Below are positions 22,372 to 31,975 of a stretch of 64,000 nt of DNA, piece after piece. A program made the position numbers and the translations under genes. Below the pieces are notes generated by a model. It was not told the origin of the DNA and ran no database searches. It was given only the letters and a program-made list of their open reading frames with translations. The DNA is from Patiria miniata (lineage: Eukaryota > Echinodermata > Asteroidea > Valvatida > Asterinidae): assembly GCF_015706575.1 (NCBI RefSeq), contig NW_024037074.1, forward strand, positions 26,153,334 to 26,217,333, given 5' to 3'. The first letter of the stretch is position 1. Every line of letters begins with the position of its first letter.

Positions 22372-24057
22372 TCAAGTGCGGATCATAGCGTAGACAGTCT
22401 GCTCTGAGGCCGAGGCTGCTCCCGTGTCCACGGCGGCCGTGCCCGGTGACTGAAGGTCCAGATCAGCGTACACCAGCCCAAAATCAGCCGCAGTGGGCTC
22501 GGGCTCCTCCACTGGAACACTGCTGTACTCACTCCCGGTGACGTCCTCGGTCTTCCTGGCATTCTTGGGTTTGTCCAGCTGGGCGTACATCGGGATGTCT
22601 GGATGGGCAGCGGCCGGGGGTTCCACATGGCTTCTCACGTCCTTGCCGTTGGCCTTGGCTCGTGTGGCTGGTTCTGAGTGCGAAGCTGCCCCTGAAAAGG
22701 CCTCTGCACCATTCACAGTGCCTTGATTATTGGCATCATGTGGGAGTCCTGCGCCCACTGTTTGGCCGTCTTGTCCCGCTGTCGGTTCATTGTACTCGCC
22801 CTCGGTGACACGCATTCTGAATCCGTCCTTCGAGTCGATTGGAATCTTCGGCTTTCTCCACTTTTTTCTTCGCCGCACGAAAATGACGAGGACGATCACC
22901 ACTATAATAACCACAACCGCAACCACGGCAGCGATGAGTACAACCAGCGACATCGAGGATTCGCCCGAGGGGTCGGGGTTTGCAGGGCCTCCGTGGGGCT
23001 CCGTCATAGTCAGGCCCTCCTTCACAGTTGTTTGTACCCGCTCAGTAACCTTAACCATCGCAGTGGAGTTACCGGTCAATCCCGACGGCACACTGACAAT
23101 GCAGACCAAATGAAGATTCTTCGTCACTGTTATATCCAGAGTTTGCCCATCCCCAGACACTGTGTACCTCTCTGTCGGTAGGGTGTGTCCAGTTTCAGTG
23201 TCGATTACTTTCCAACTGTAGTTGGCGATATTAGGCACGCCCTCCCCATTACATTGGAATGATGTAGAGGTCCCCTCCTCAACCCTAGATACTGCGGGTA
23301 GGATGGTGGCAGTCGGTAAGATTCTCAGCGGCATCACAGAGCAGTTACGCGGCTCATCCAAGGCAGGTGTGGTCATGATGCAAGTGAAAATCACACCATT
23401 GTCTTGAGCTTTTAACTGATAGCGAAGACTAATTGAAGTCGCTTGACCTGTTACTTCTTCAGTCTCCTTATAATACGTGATGGTTGGTGTAGGTTTTCCT
23501 CTATACGAAATGCAGTAAAGAAACACAGTGTCGCCCAATGCCCTTGATTCTGGTTCTACACTGCACCTCGGTGAATCTGTGGATGGTGGTACCAGAACCG
23601 TAAGCTCAGCTGTGCCTAAATTTTCTATTACGTACCCAGGATAGTTATACCTGCACGAATACGTCCCTTCATCAGTTTCCTTTACGTTTATGATCTTCAA
23701 AGTAAACTCGTGTTGGCTGTCATTACCATTGATGGACAGACGTCGAAGCAGCTCTGGGGATAGAAGTGTGTCTACGCCTACTTGTCTGTTAATGCTTAGA
23801 TACCTCGGATGGCTTCCCGTCTGTCTTTGATAACACCAGCGGATGGTATAACCACGTACATTTGTCAAGTCACAAAGAAACTCGACGGTGTCTCCTTCGC
23901 GAACGACAGCATCCTGTGGGCCTGTTTGTATCTGGGGTTGGGCCTTGACGCTGGAAGCCATCAAGAAGATAAAGAGGCACTCTATAGCAAGAACACGTCT
24001 CACGTCTATAAAGAACATCGTGACACTAGTCACAATGATACGCTGGTCTGACGGCAA
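22372..24057 (-). CDS. Ig-superfamily receptor with ITIM/ITSM tail (gene 3)
   Basis: Single-exon gene, 561 residues, tandem duplicate of gene 2. Leader: 14-39 (Met14 is an alternative start). V-type domain: Cys62, Trp74, DEGTYSC with Cys135. Domain 2: Cys165, 182, 226 and 239. Domain 3: Cys269 and Cys319. Membrane span: about 369-394, followed by RRRKK. Tail tyrosines: Tyr422 (EYNEP, so the first motif has lost its leucine), Tyr491 (MYAQL), Tyr511 (SEYSSV, ITIM), Tyr530 (LVYADL, ITIM) and Tyr556 (TVYAMI, ITSM). Against gene 2 the tail and third Ig domain are much better conserved than the V domain, which differs throughout its loops. The role (inhibitory receptor signalling through SH2 phosphatases) is inferred from the motifs. 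Confidence 0.88.
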   Translation of the reverse strand: MPSDQRIIVTSVTMFFIDVRRVLAIECLFIFLMASSVKAQPQIQTGPQDAVVREGDTVEFLCDLTNVRGYTIRWCYQRQTGSHPRYLSINRQVGVDTLLSPELLRRLSINGNDSQHEFTLKIINVKETDEGTYSCRYNYPGYVIENLGTAELTVLVPPSTDSPRCSVEPESRALGDTVFLYCISYRGKPTPTITYYKETEEVTGQATSISLRYQLKAQDNGVIFTCIMTTPALDEPRNCSVMPLRILPTATILPAVSRVEEGTSTSFQCNGEGVPNIANYSWKVIDTETGHTLPTERYTVSGDGQTLDITVTKNLHLVCIVSVPSGLTGNSTAMVKVTERVQTTVKEGLTMTEPHGGPANPDPSGESSMSLVVLIAAVVAVVVIIVVIVLVIFVRRRKKWRKPKIPIDSKDGFRMRVTEGEYNEPTAGQDGQTVGAGLPHDANNQGTVNGAEAFSGAASHSEPATRAKANGKDVRSHVEPPAAAHPDIPMYAQLDKPKNARKTEDVTGSEYSSVPVEEPEPTAADFGLVYADLDLQSPGTAAVDTGAASASEQTVYAMIRT

Positions 24058-25190
24058 ATAAAATGGAGCAACAAGACTTTATCTGTGCTAAGCCCTGTGA
24101 TCGGTAATGTAAGTTTGCTGCCTCGCATTGTAATGAAAAGTCGAGTTCCCGTGCAGTGATTTTGAACTCTTCACTACATAATGGCAATGTCATCCTCAGA
24201 GACGTATAAGGGCCTACGTCATGCGGAGGCTGATGTTACTTTAACCAATGCGCACACACATAAAAATAGCATCCCAGTTCACTCTTGCTGCATACCAATG
24301 AATACTCGCTTGAATTCCACCAAGTTCATTTCAGGCTAACCTTTACTAGTCAATAATTTCTTTTATTCTGTAGTGGTTTCCGGTGTCTATGACACTGTAC
24401 GCGCTGAGAATGTGAAAGTGTTTATTTTGCGGATGACTAAAAGGAAGTGGTGTATTCATTGCACTAGGCGTCTGAGTACCATTTGTAATTTTCCATGTCT
24501 CGTCAATGGTGAGAAATGAATACATTTAAAGGTGGAAGGAATAATGACTCTGTTGTAAAAATGTAAAAAAAAAAAAAAATGTGGTGCATTTTTCAAAGAC
24601 GAAATAAAAGGCAACCTGCTTTCTACCCAGTAACGAAATAAAAGTCGGTCTACATTTAGTTAAAGAATAATTACTGCAAGGATTTCCATTTTGTTTCGGC
24701 CTGACAATAATTTAGTTTTCGCTGGGTAGCCTGGTTTCTCCCTTTCTTATAATTGATAATTTTGGGATCGGTCAATTCAGGGCATATCTGATTATGCCCA
24801 ACAGTACCTCAATGAATAAAAGCCTCTTTAGAAGATAGACACCCAAAATAATTTACGAAAACGTTCCTTTAAAAAATATGCAGAGGACAGAATTTGTTCA
24901 ACATCATCATCACGTCCAGGTATCCGCACCGCAAGAGCACCCTGGGCACCACAGATGACACGCCCTCCAAATGGAAGTATCCATTTAGAAGTGTCCAGCT
25001 TTAAATCAGGCAGCCAGTGTCCCTCTTCAAGATGTCAATAGAGGTCATCAGCTTTCATCTTACTTAAGACATGCACTCCAAATTCGGTAGGAGTAAAACT
25101 ATAATCGAATCTGTTGAAGAGCACCGACAGAACATCTTTAGAGGCAACCTCCAGAAAATGAGCCCCCTCCAAGTGCCGCCCTTCAACTTG

Positions 25191-26489
25191 GACCGAAGTT
25201 AAGTCCCTACTGCCCACCCACGATATTGCATATCCATCTTCTTGTATCAAAATGCCTTACCTAATTGCCTCCATTTTCACCGAGTTCTAATGTTATCTGT
25301 TTCTAAATTTCGTTTCATTTCAAACGAGACTGTCATCCACGTCAGCACAAGGAATGGGTGGGTTGATATTTTAAAAAAGCACAATGTCCTCCAATCCTGA
25401 TAAAAAAATCTGGGGTTTTGTTTGCCTAACATTTCAATAAAGGTCTTGAACAGTTTTTTTTGAAGTGTTATACAAATACGACGCGTAGAAGTATTTCCAG
25501 CAGTTATACTATTCTATAGCTCCATCACGACCCGAACTTTAGAGCAAAAGGTCCCCTTTACAGACCCGCCAAATTTGAAGGTATTTAGTAAGTTCATTTT
25601 ATTCTACATTTACAAGATCTTTCCAAATATGACCATATCCTAGTCAGCCCTTTAACTTGGTGGTGCATTTCCGTTGGGCCATTATATCCATGGTACGGAT
25701 GTTCTGCAAACGGCTAGTCTGTTTTTGACTTTCCATGAGGGCGCTATTACAGTTTGCCTGTGACCAACAAGCCTGCATTTGTTGCGTGTGTGCTATACAT
25801 GAAGTACGATCATTCGAAGCATTTCCCGCTTTTGAAGTATAATCTTTAGACCTACTATGAAAAGGTGTAAGAAGAAAAGAAAAAGATGGCCAATACGTTC
25901 ACAATTGGCATGCGTCATTAACCCCCGACATCACGGTGCCAAATAAATGCAAAACGTCATTCCGAGAAAAACATTTTATTCCTTTATTTCAATAGTAATA
26001 GTAACAATGCACAGGACGTTAACCCCAACCCCTTAAACAGTTCTTTAATAGAGATCTTGATTAGAAAAACACATTTATTTATACATGTATATTGAAAAGA
26101 ATTGAATTTTGAAGTACATGTAGTACGGTACGGCAGATAGGTGATGGGATTGTGCCTTAGATGATACAAGCATGGCATTTGACACACAGTCAGAGAATGC
26201 AGTGAGAAAGATATTTGGCTATAGGGCAATCGCAGATTTGCCCTTCGGAAAAAAATATAGGTAGAATGACAATCAATGGCAGCCATTTTGAAAATTGTTA
26301 ACATTGCTTTTATCTCCCCTATCTGCCTCACTAAGATGTCGATTTTTTTTTCAGTGAATCAATTCAGCACATTTTACAAGAAGAAAAAGCCAGGCATTAC
26401 ATTATAGTTCTTCAAATAAGTCGTCCACATAGTTCTGCCAAACCCTCCTACCATCAACACAAGCGTTGTACTTTTGTTTGGGGAATCAG
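25191..26489. other. Intergenic stretch, no gene seen
   Basis: No coding sequence or clear repeat is recognised. Only short unconvincing frames occur. Confidence 0.4.
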
Positions 26490-26971
26490 TTAAAGAGGAT
26501 GTGGAATACTCGAAGACATTTCCGTCATTTTTCGGGTATATGTAGCCTAAGGTGTGATGAAATAAAAACGACTATTGTTTCTGTCATGAAATGAGTACAA
26601 AAGGTACTTTTGAGAGCGGTTTTCAGGTCCTGTTTCGACCCGAACGTGCAACTGTGTAAATGTCGTCGTTGCGGGCAGCAAACAAAACACAGTAAATCGT
26701 GACGTAATAAACAGGACTCCCGATGCACAGTAGCATACACGAGTCCTGTTTATTACGTCACGATTTACTGTGTTTTGTTTGCTGCCCGCAACGACGACTT
26801 TTACACAGTTGCACGTTCGGGTCGAAACTGGACCTGAAAAACAGCTCACAAAATTACCTTTTGTACTCATTTCATGACAGAAACAATAGTCGTTTTTATT
26901 TCATCACACCTTAGGCTACATACACCCGAAAAATGACGGAAATGTCTTCGAGCATTCCACAACCTCTTTAA
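26490..26971. mobile_element. Palindromic MITE with TTAA ends
   Basis: Two arms of about 225 bp form a near-complete palindrome centred at 26730/26731, with a spacer of about 20 bp. Outer ends are TTAA-AGAGG (from 26490) and CCTCT-TTAA (to 26971); TTAA on both sides is the target-site signature of piggyBac-type elements. Short open frames on both strands repeat each other because of the palindrome. Confidence 0.75.
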
Positions 26972-27281
26972 TCTAGTAGTCAGTATTGTTATCAGCGAGC
27001 TCAAAAGCATAGGGTCTCTTCGGTAAGCTTTTGAAAGGACAGGGTAACATGTACATGTACTCTGATTACTTCGGACTGTACTTCCGGCTCCAAAGGCGGA
27101 AATAGGTCAGGAGACAAAGTCCATTTCATTTCCAGAATCAAGTCATTGACCCTTGCTCTGTTATTATGCATACATCATCATCCTCATCATTTATGCCAAC
27201 CCACCAAGGAGTATTTCATCCACTGATATACAGTAATGTACAATCTTATTGACAAAGAATAACCATGCAAGTCTTTGAATC

Positions 27282-27386
27282 AACTGCAGTTGACTAACAA
27301 CAATTGAAACCAAAAAACCCTGAATTTTTTAGTCAACTGCCATTGACTAAAAAAAACCAACATGAGTCAACTGAAGTTGACTCATA
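27282..27386. promoter_or_regulatory. Cluster of three GTCAACTG palindromes
   Basis: Within about 105 bp are tcaactgcagttgact, agtcaactgccattgact and gagtcaactgaagttgactc. Each is a near-perfect palindrome built on AGTCAACTG-NN-GTTGACT. They lie about 520 bp beyond the stop of gene 4. A protein binding site array or remnants of a small palindromic repeat are both possible; function is not shown. Confidence 0.3.
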
Positions 27387-27905
27387 TTTAAATTTAGAAT
27401 CCATGTCCCGACCAACAGCATAAACTCTGCTTCTATCAGTATAAACCTTTTCTTCATCTATTTCAGATATCTCCAATTGATACTAAGTTTAAATCAAAGT
27501 TTTGACAAATTAGCCTCAAGACAGTGGGTGGTGGGTGTGACCAATAATCATTGTTTGACCCCTGTTGAAGGAAAGGAATGTTGAAAGTTCAGGTATTAAG
27601 TGGAGTCCAGGGCAGACTAGACGTCGCGATAATTGAACAACCTTTTTTTTTTTAAATTAGATTTTAAAATTTAAGCTACTTGTTGACCTTCACCGACGAC
27701 CTTCTGCTTGATAGTGCAGACGTCTTAGCGATCAAGATGGTGAAGGGAAAAACTTCAACATTATTATTTTGTATCTCCCCAACACACAAAAATTCCACCA
27801 CATACATAAAATTGTACAGCTTACTGACAAATTAATTTTCAAAAGCAGCCAGATAACACGACCGTCACCATCCTAAAATCATACAGGTCTAAAAGTCCGG
27901 TAAAT

Positions 27906-29555
27906 TTAAGAGCGAATAGTGGCGTACATGGTCTGCTCTGTGCCCGAGGGCAGCCCCGTCCTATCCAACTCTTTGCTTGCTGATGAAGAGTCTAGTTCAA
28001 GATCAGCGTACACCAGACCGGAATCTGCCTCTTTGGGTTCCTCCACCGGCACGGAGCTGTACTCATTCTCCTTCAGGTTCTTTGCCTTTTTATCCGGTCT
28101 GGCGTACACCGGGGTGTCTGGATGTGGGTCGACGGGTCCAACAGCGCTGTGGACGGCGTCTAGCTTCGGTGATGACCGGTGGTAGTTCTGGCTCGCTGGT
28201 GGGCCTAGCTGGTGATTCTCTGGTAGTGCATACAAGTTGCTGGTATCGATCTCCGACCTTGCACCAGTTTCATCCCAGACTGTTCCAGCGCCGGTCGTTT
28301 GGCCGTTTTGACCCGGCGTGGCATCATCACCTGGCTCACCCTCACGGTGCCGGATGACGCTCGATTTGTAGCGGATCGAAATGTTCGGCTTCTTATGCCG
28401 TCTCCTTCGCCGCAGACACAGGACAATTACAGCGGTCACCAGTATCACTATAACCATTGGCACCACAACGGCAACGGCTGTAATACCAGCTGACGTCGAC
28501 GACTTGTTTGTGGGGCTAGTCTGGACTGTTGAACCCGCAAGAGCTGATGTCATTTCCCGCTTCACAACTTCAACTCTAGCGGTTGCATTTCCGGACAGTC
28601 CAGACGGCACGCTGACAATGCAAAGCAATTCAAGATTCTCCATCACTGCTATCTCCAAGGATCGGCCATTTTCAAACACTGAGTACCTATCTGCCGGTAA
28701 AATCTCTCCAGTATCAACACTTGCTACCCTCCATCTGTAGTTAGCGATGATAGGCTCTCCTTCGCCGTAACATTCAAACGATGCTTGGTCCCCCTCCTCA
28801 ACCGTGGATAGTGCTGGCAGAATGGTGGCATTCGGTAAGATTCTTAGCGGCATCACAGAGCAGTTACGCGGCTCATCCAAGGCAGGTGTGGTCATGATAC
28901 AAGTGAAAGTCACGCCATTGTCATCTCCGGTGAGCAGGTACCGGTGAGTGACCGTTCGACCCGGACCGGCCAGCTGGTTATAACCTCTTAAAAGTGTGAG
29001 GTCTGGAGGGGGATTCCCATCCGTCTGGTAGCAGTGAAAATTCGCCTCATCACCCACTTCAAAGCGATCGCCCTGGGTCCCTGATAATAGATTAACTTGA
29101 CAATAAGGTGACTCCGGGCTGGGAGGGATCAAAACAGTAAGTACTGCTGCACCAGCGTTAGTAGTCGTTCCACTGGGTATTAGTGGGACATATTGGCAAA
29201 AATACTCCCCGCCATCGGCAACTTGTACATTCTCAATCCGCAAACTAAATTCCTCTTGATTTACTCTACCAACGACCGACAAACGATCTCGTAGCTCTGC
29301 TGGCATTAAATTGACATTTACTTGTCTTCCAGTGGTAAGATACTTATTTCTCTGTTGATGAAACCAAAACACATTATAGCCTTCCGTGTTTCTTAAGTCA
29401 CAGACGAAAGTCACTTTTTGGCCGATATGAACGTGGGCATCCTGTGGCCCTTCGTCTACTATCAGTTGTGCCACAACAGTTCGGCAGTTGATCCAAGAGA
29501 GAAAGACCCACAGAAAAACAGATACCAGAATACGCCTCCCAGATTTTAGCGCCAT
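27906..29555 (-). CDS. Ig-superfamily receptor with ITIM/ITSM tail (gene 4)
   Basis: Single-exon gene, 549 residues. Leader: about 8-29, ending TVVA. V-type domain: Cys52, Trp64, DGGEYFC with Cys120. Domain 2: Cys152, 175, 219 and 232; it has about six more residues between the first two cysteines than genes 2 and 3, as gene 5 also nearly has. Domain 3: Cys262 and Cys312. Membrane span: about 357-380, followed by RRRRR. Tail tyrosines: 442 (LYALP), 484 (VYARP), 499 (NEYSSV, asparagine at -2, so not a strict ITIM), 516 (LVYADL, ITIM) and 544 (TMYATI, ITSM). The two C-terminal motifs are 28 residues apart. The ligand is unknown; an inhibitory role is inferred from tail motifs. Confidence 0.88.
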   Translation of the reverse strand: MALKSGRRILVSVFLWVFLSWINCRTVVAQLIVDEGPQDAHVHIGQKVTFVCDLRNTEGYNVFWFHQQRNKYLTTGRQVNVNLMPAELRDRLSVVGRVNQEEFSLRIENVQVADGGEYFCQYVPLIPSGTTTNAGAAVLTVLIPPSPESPYCQVNLLSGTQGDRFEVGDEANFHCYQTDGNPPPDLTLLRGYNQLAGPGRTVTHRYLLTGDDNGVTFTCIMTTPALDEPRNCSVMPLRILPNATILPALSTVEEGDQASFECYGEGEPIIANYRWRVASVDTGEILPADRYSVFENGRSLEIAVMENLELLCIVSVPSGLSGNATARVEVVKREMTSALAGSTVQTSPTNKSSTSAGITAVAVVVPMVIVILVTAVIVLCLRRRRRHKKPNISIRYKSSVIRHREGEPGDDATPGQNGQTTGAGTVWDETGARSEIDTSNLYALPENHQLGPPASQNYHRSSPKLDAVHSAVGPVDPHPDTPVYARPDKKAKNLKENEYSSVPVEEPKEADSGLVYADLELDSSSASKELDRTGLPSGTEQTMYATIRS

Positions 29556-31480
29556 TTTGTGCGAACCTGCTAAACGAGCACACTCGCTTTATTCAAAAGT
29601 AACAACGTTCTCCATGTAAAAAATATCAATACAAAAAGCCTTAGTGGTATTTGTTCCACGTATCGGTATCGGTAAGCATGCGTATACTCAATTCCGTGAC
29701 CATCTAACAAAACGGCGGACGAGGTCCAGTAAGCACACGCACGCATTGTGCTTAACGTAAAACCTGCCGGTTCTGTATTGGCGACATCAAGGACACAAAG
29801 GCAGCCCACGCGGAAATACCTTTTCTTTTTGTTTAACAAATACTTTTTCTTTGACCTTTGACTTTACCGGTCTATCAGGAAATAATCTTCTGGATGAGAG
29901 TTCATTCCAGAAGATACCACAATAATTGCTACCACACATTGCTACCACATACCGGCCGTTGCAACTTGAAAAAGCTGAAGGGGGCGTTTTCTCCTCTCTT
30001 TTTTTTCTCTCTCTCTCTCTCTCTCTTTTTATTATTATTTCACGAATCCGTAAACGCAAAAGGATTAATAGCATCGATTTGAAAACAGTCTTCTTCACTC
30101 CTTAATCAGTTAAAATCAAATCACGCAAGTCGGCGGGGATGACCCCGTGCCACCCCTCCCCCAACCCGGATCCACCAGTGCCGGCCTGATTCAAGGGCGA
30201 TGTGTATGAGTGGACCACACTTTATCTGCAACTGAATTTAGGATTTAGCTTCGTGACTTTAGAAATTATAGAAATTAGTCATGACTGTAGACCTTCAGGG
30301 AAATACATGTACCACTCTACGACCAGACTTGACATACGACATAGGGCCGAGATTTGCACTTGGCAAAGTGCGTATAAAAGGTTAACATATTGAATCTTTC
30401 AATGCACTTGAACCCGCAAAGTATAGAAATTTAAAGAAAATAGAAACAGGCAGGCGCAAACGCAAACACCGTTTAGATTATGTCATTAAGTTTTTAAACA
30501 TCTGTAAATTAGGCTTCATTACATAACCCTCACCACCCCCCCCCCCTCCCCGTTCAGATGTAGGTCACAGCCATAGGGGCGACATATGCCACTTATAGAA
30601 GGTGAAATATTGCTAAAGCTCTCAACTTACAATTGTATTGGGCAATATTCTTTTCTGGACAACTCTGAGGAAATAATGACCCTCGTTTGTGCCTCGGGTT
30701 TGGAGTAACATAAATGGTTTTGCTTGTGAATCTTGCTTGATTTACATTGTACTGTTTCATTCATTTATTTAGCGGTTTCGCAGGACCAGCCTGTCTCTGA
30801 AAATGTATAATAAGATTAAAAAAATTAGTTAAAAAGACTAAAATGTTGTATAATTTGATACAAAATGATTAATACATTAAAAAAAAAATAACATAGCCAC
30901 CTTCAATTATTTCCCAGCAAGGACGCTTCTGAACAGTGAGTGTTATCTTCAATAAATACCAACAGGTTAACAGTTATTAATGATTGGAAAGTAAAAAATA
31001 CTCTTTTAAACTGACCATAAAACGTAAGCCTCTGTTTACTGGCAAACTTAGCGGCTCAAGCCACCCCCGTAAAAACCCGTGTATATTTGATGTGTATATT
31101 GAAAGAAAATATCAGTGATGCATATGATAAAATAATAGCACACACGTTATACTTTTGGTAAATATTGATATAAACACATTGTATACATGTACATAGATTT
31201 TATGGTCAGTGTTTGCCACCTAAGCTATTCAAAAAGTAACCGACCAAATTTTGGTTAAAATCTTACTTGTAATAACACTAAACTCCCTGTGAAATTATCA
31301 ATTCTGGCATGCTTGAAGAGTAAACAACCAACAAGTTTATTCCCAAAGATGCGTCAAGTGATCCATTTTTGGAAATTTCCGTTGACAGTTGGTTTGGCAA
31401 ATCCGTGAATGTGTACTATTTTGTTGCTTCAATCGAAAAACAATGCACCAATTATACAATGGTCTACTTTACCTTTAAAT
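29556..31480. other. Intergenic stretch upstream of gene 4
   Basis: Holds the presumed promoter region of gene 4. A CT microsatellite lies at about 30006-30027 and a C run at 30534-30548. No protein-coding gene is recognised. Confidence 0.4.
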
Positions 31481-31689
31481 GTCGGTTCATACTAGTCGCG
31501 AAAGCGAACACGAACACGAATTTGTGGAATGTGTGCAGTGGCGCACCCGGGGGGGGGGGGGGCGCCTCGGGGCCAGGTATTTTTTTTTTAGTCCCACGAT
31601 TTGACCTTGGTGATATGTATGTGGCCTATTTTCGAGTAGAATAATAGGGGGGCAAGTGGTGCCACCAACGTCAAAATAGTCCCCCCCCC

Positions 31690-31706
31690 CCAAAAAAAAA
31701 AAAAAA

Positions 31707-31741
<35 letters not shown>

Positions 31742-31743
31742 AT
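31690..31743. repeat. Poly-A/(TAAA)n tract, 5' junction of the LINE
   Basis: A C run, then about 14 A, then ten or more TAAA units, ending directly where LINE sequence starts (tatcgtgg). The same composition occurs at the 3' end (38006-38071), as expected if the LINE inserted into this tract and duplicated it. Confidence 0.75.
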
Positions 31744-31975
31744 ATCGTGGAAGACGCAAGACACGTTTCACATCGCTCTCGCAGATTTGACTTCTTTCAA
31801 CCGAATACCGATCGATTTTCGTCATCATAGCGAGTATATTGTTCTTCCCTGTGAGTATAGATATTAAATAAGACATTTCTGGGAGTTCCGAGGAGGTGTG
31901 AGGGCTTTAGCCCGCGGTTCTCCCAACTTTCAGTATTCTACGTTGAGAGGTGGTCGCCATTTTGGACGGGCCATC

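Larger units (their letters stand above)
18750..25190. repeat. Tandem segmental duplication, unit 2
   Basis: Second copy of the roughly 6.4-kb ancestral unit. It starts at tttttgattcaaatttgc (18750) and ends near cttcaacttg (25186). It contains the degenerate MITE (18829-19142), the AT-rich flank with its internal duplication, gene 3 and its upstream region. A third unit does not follow. Confidence 0.85.
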
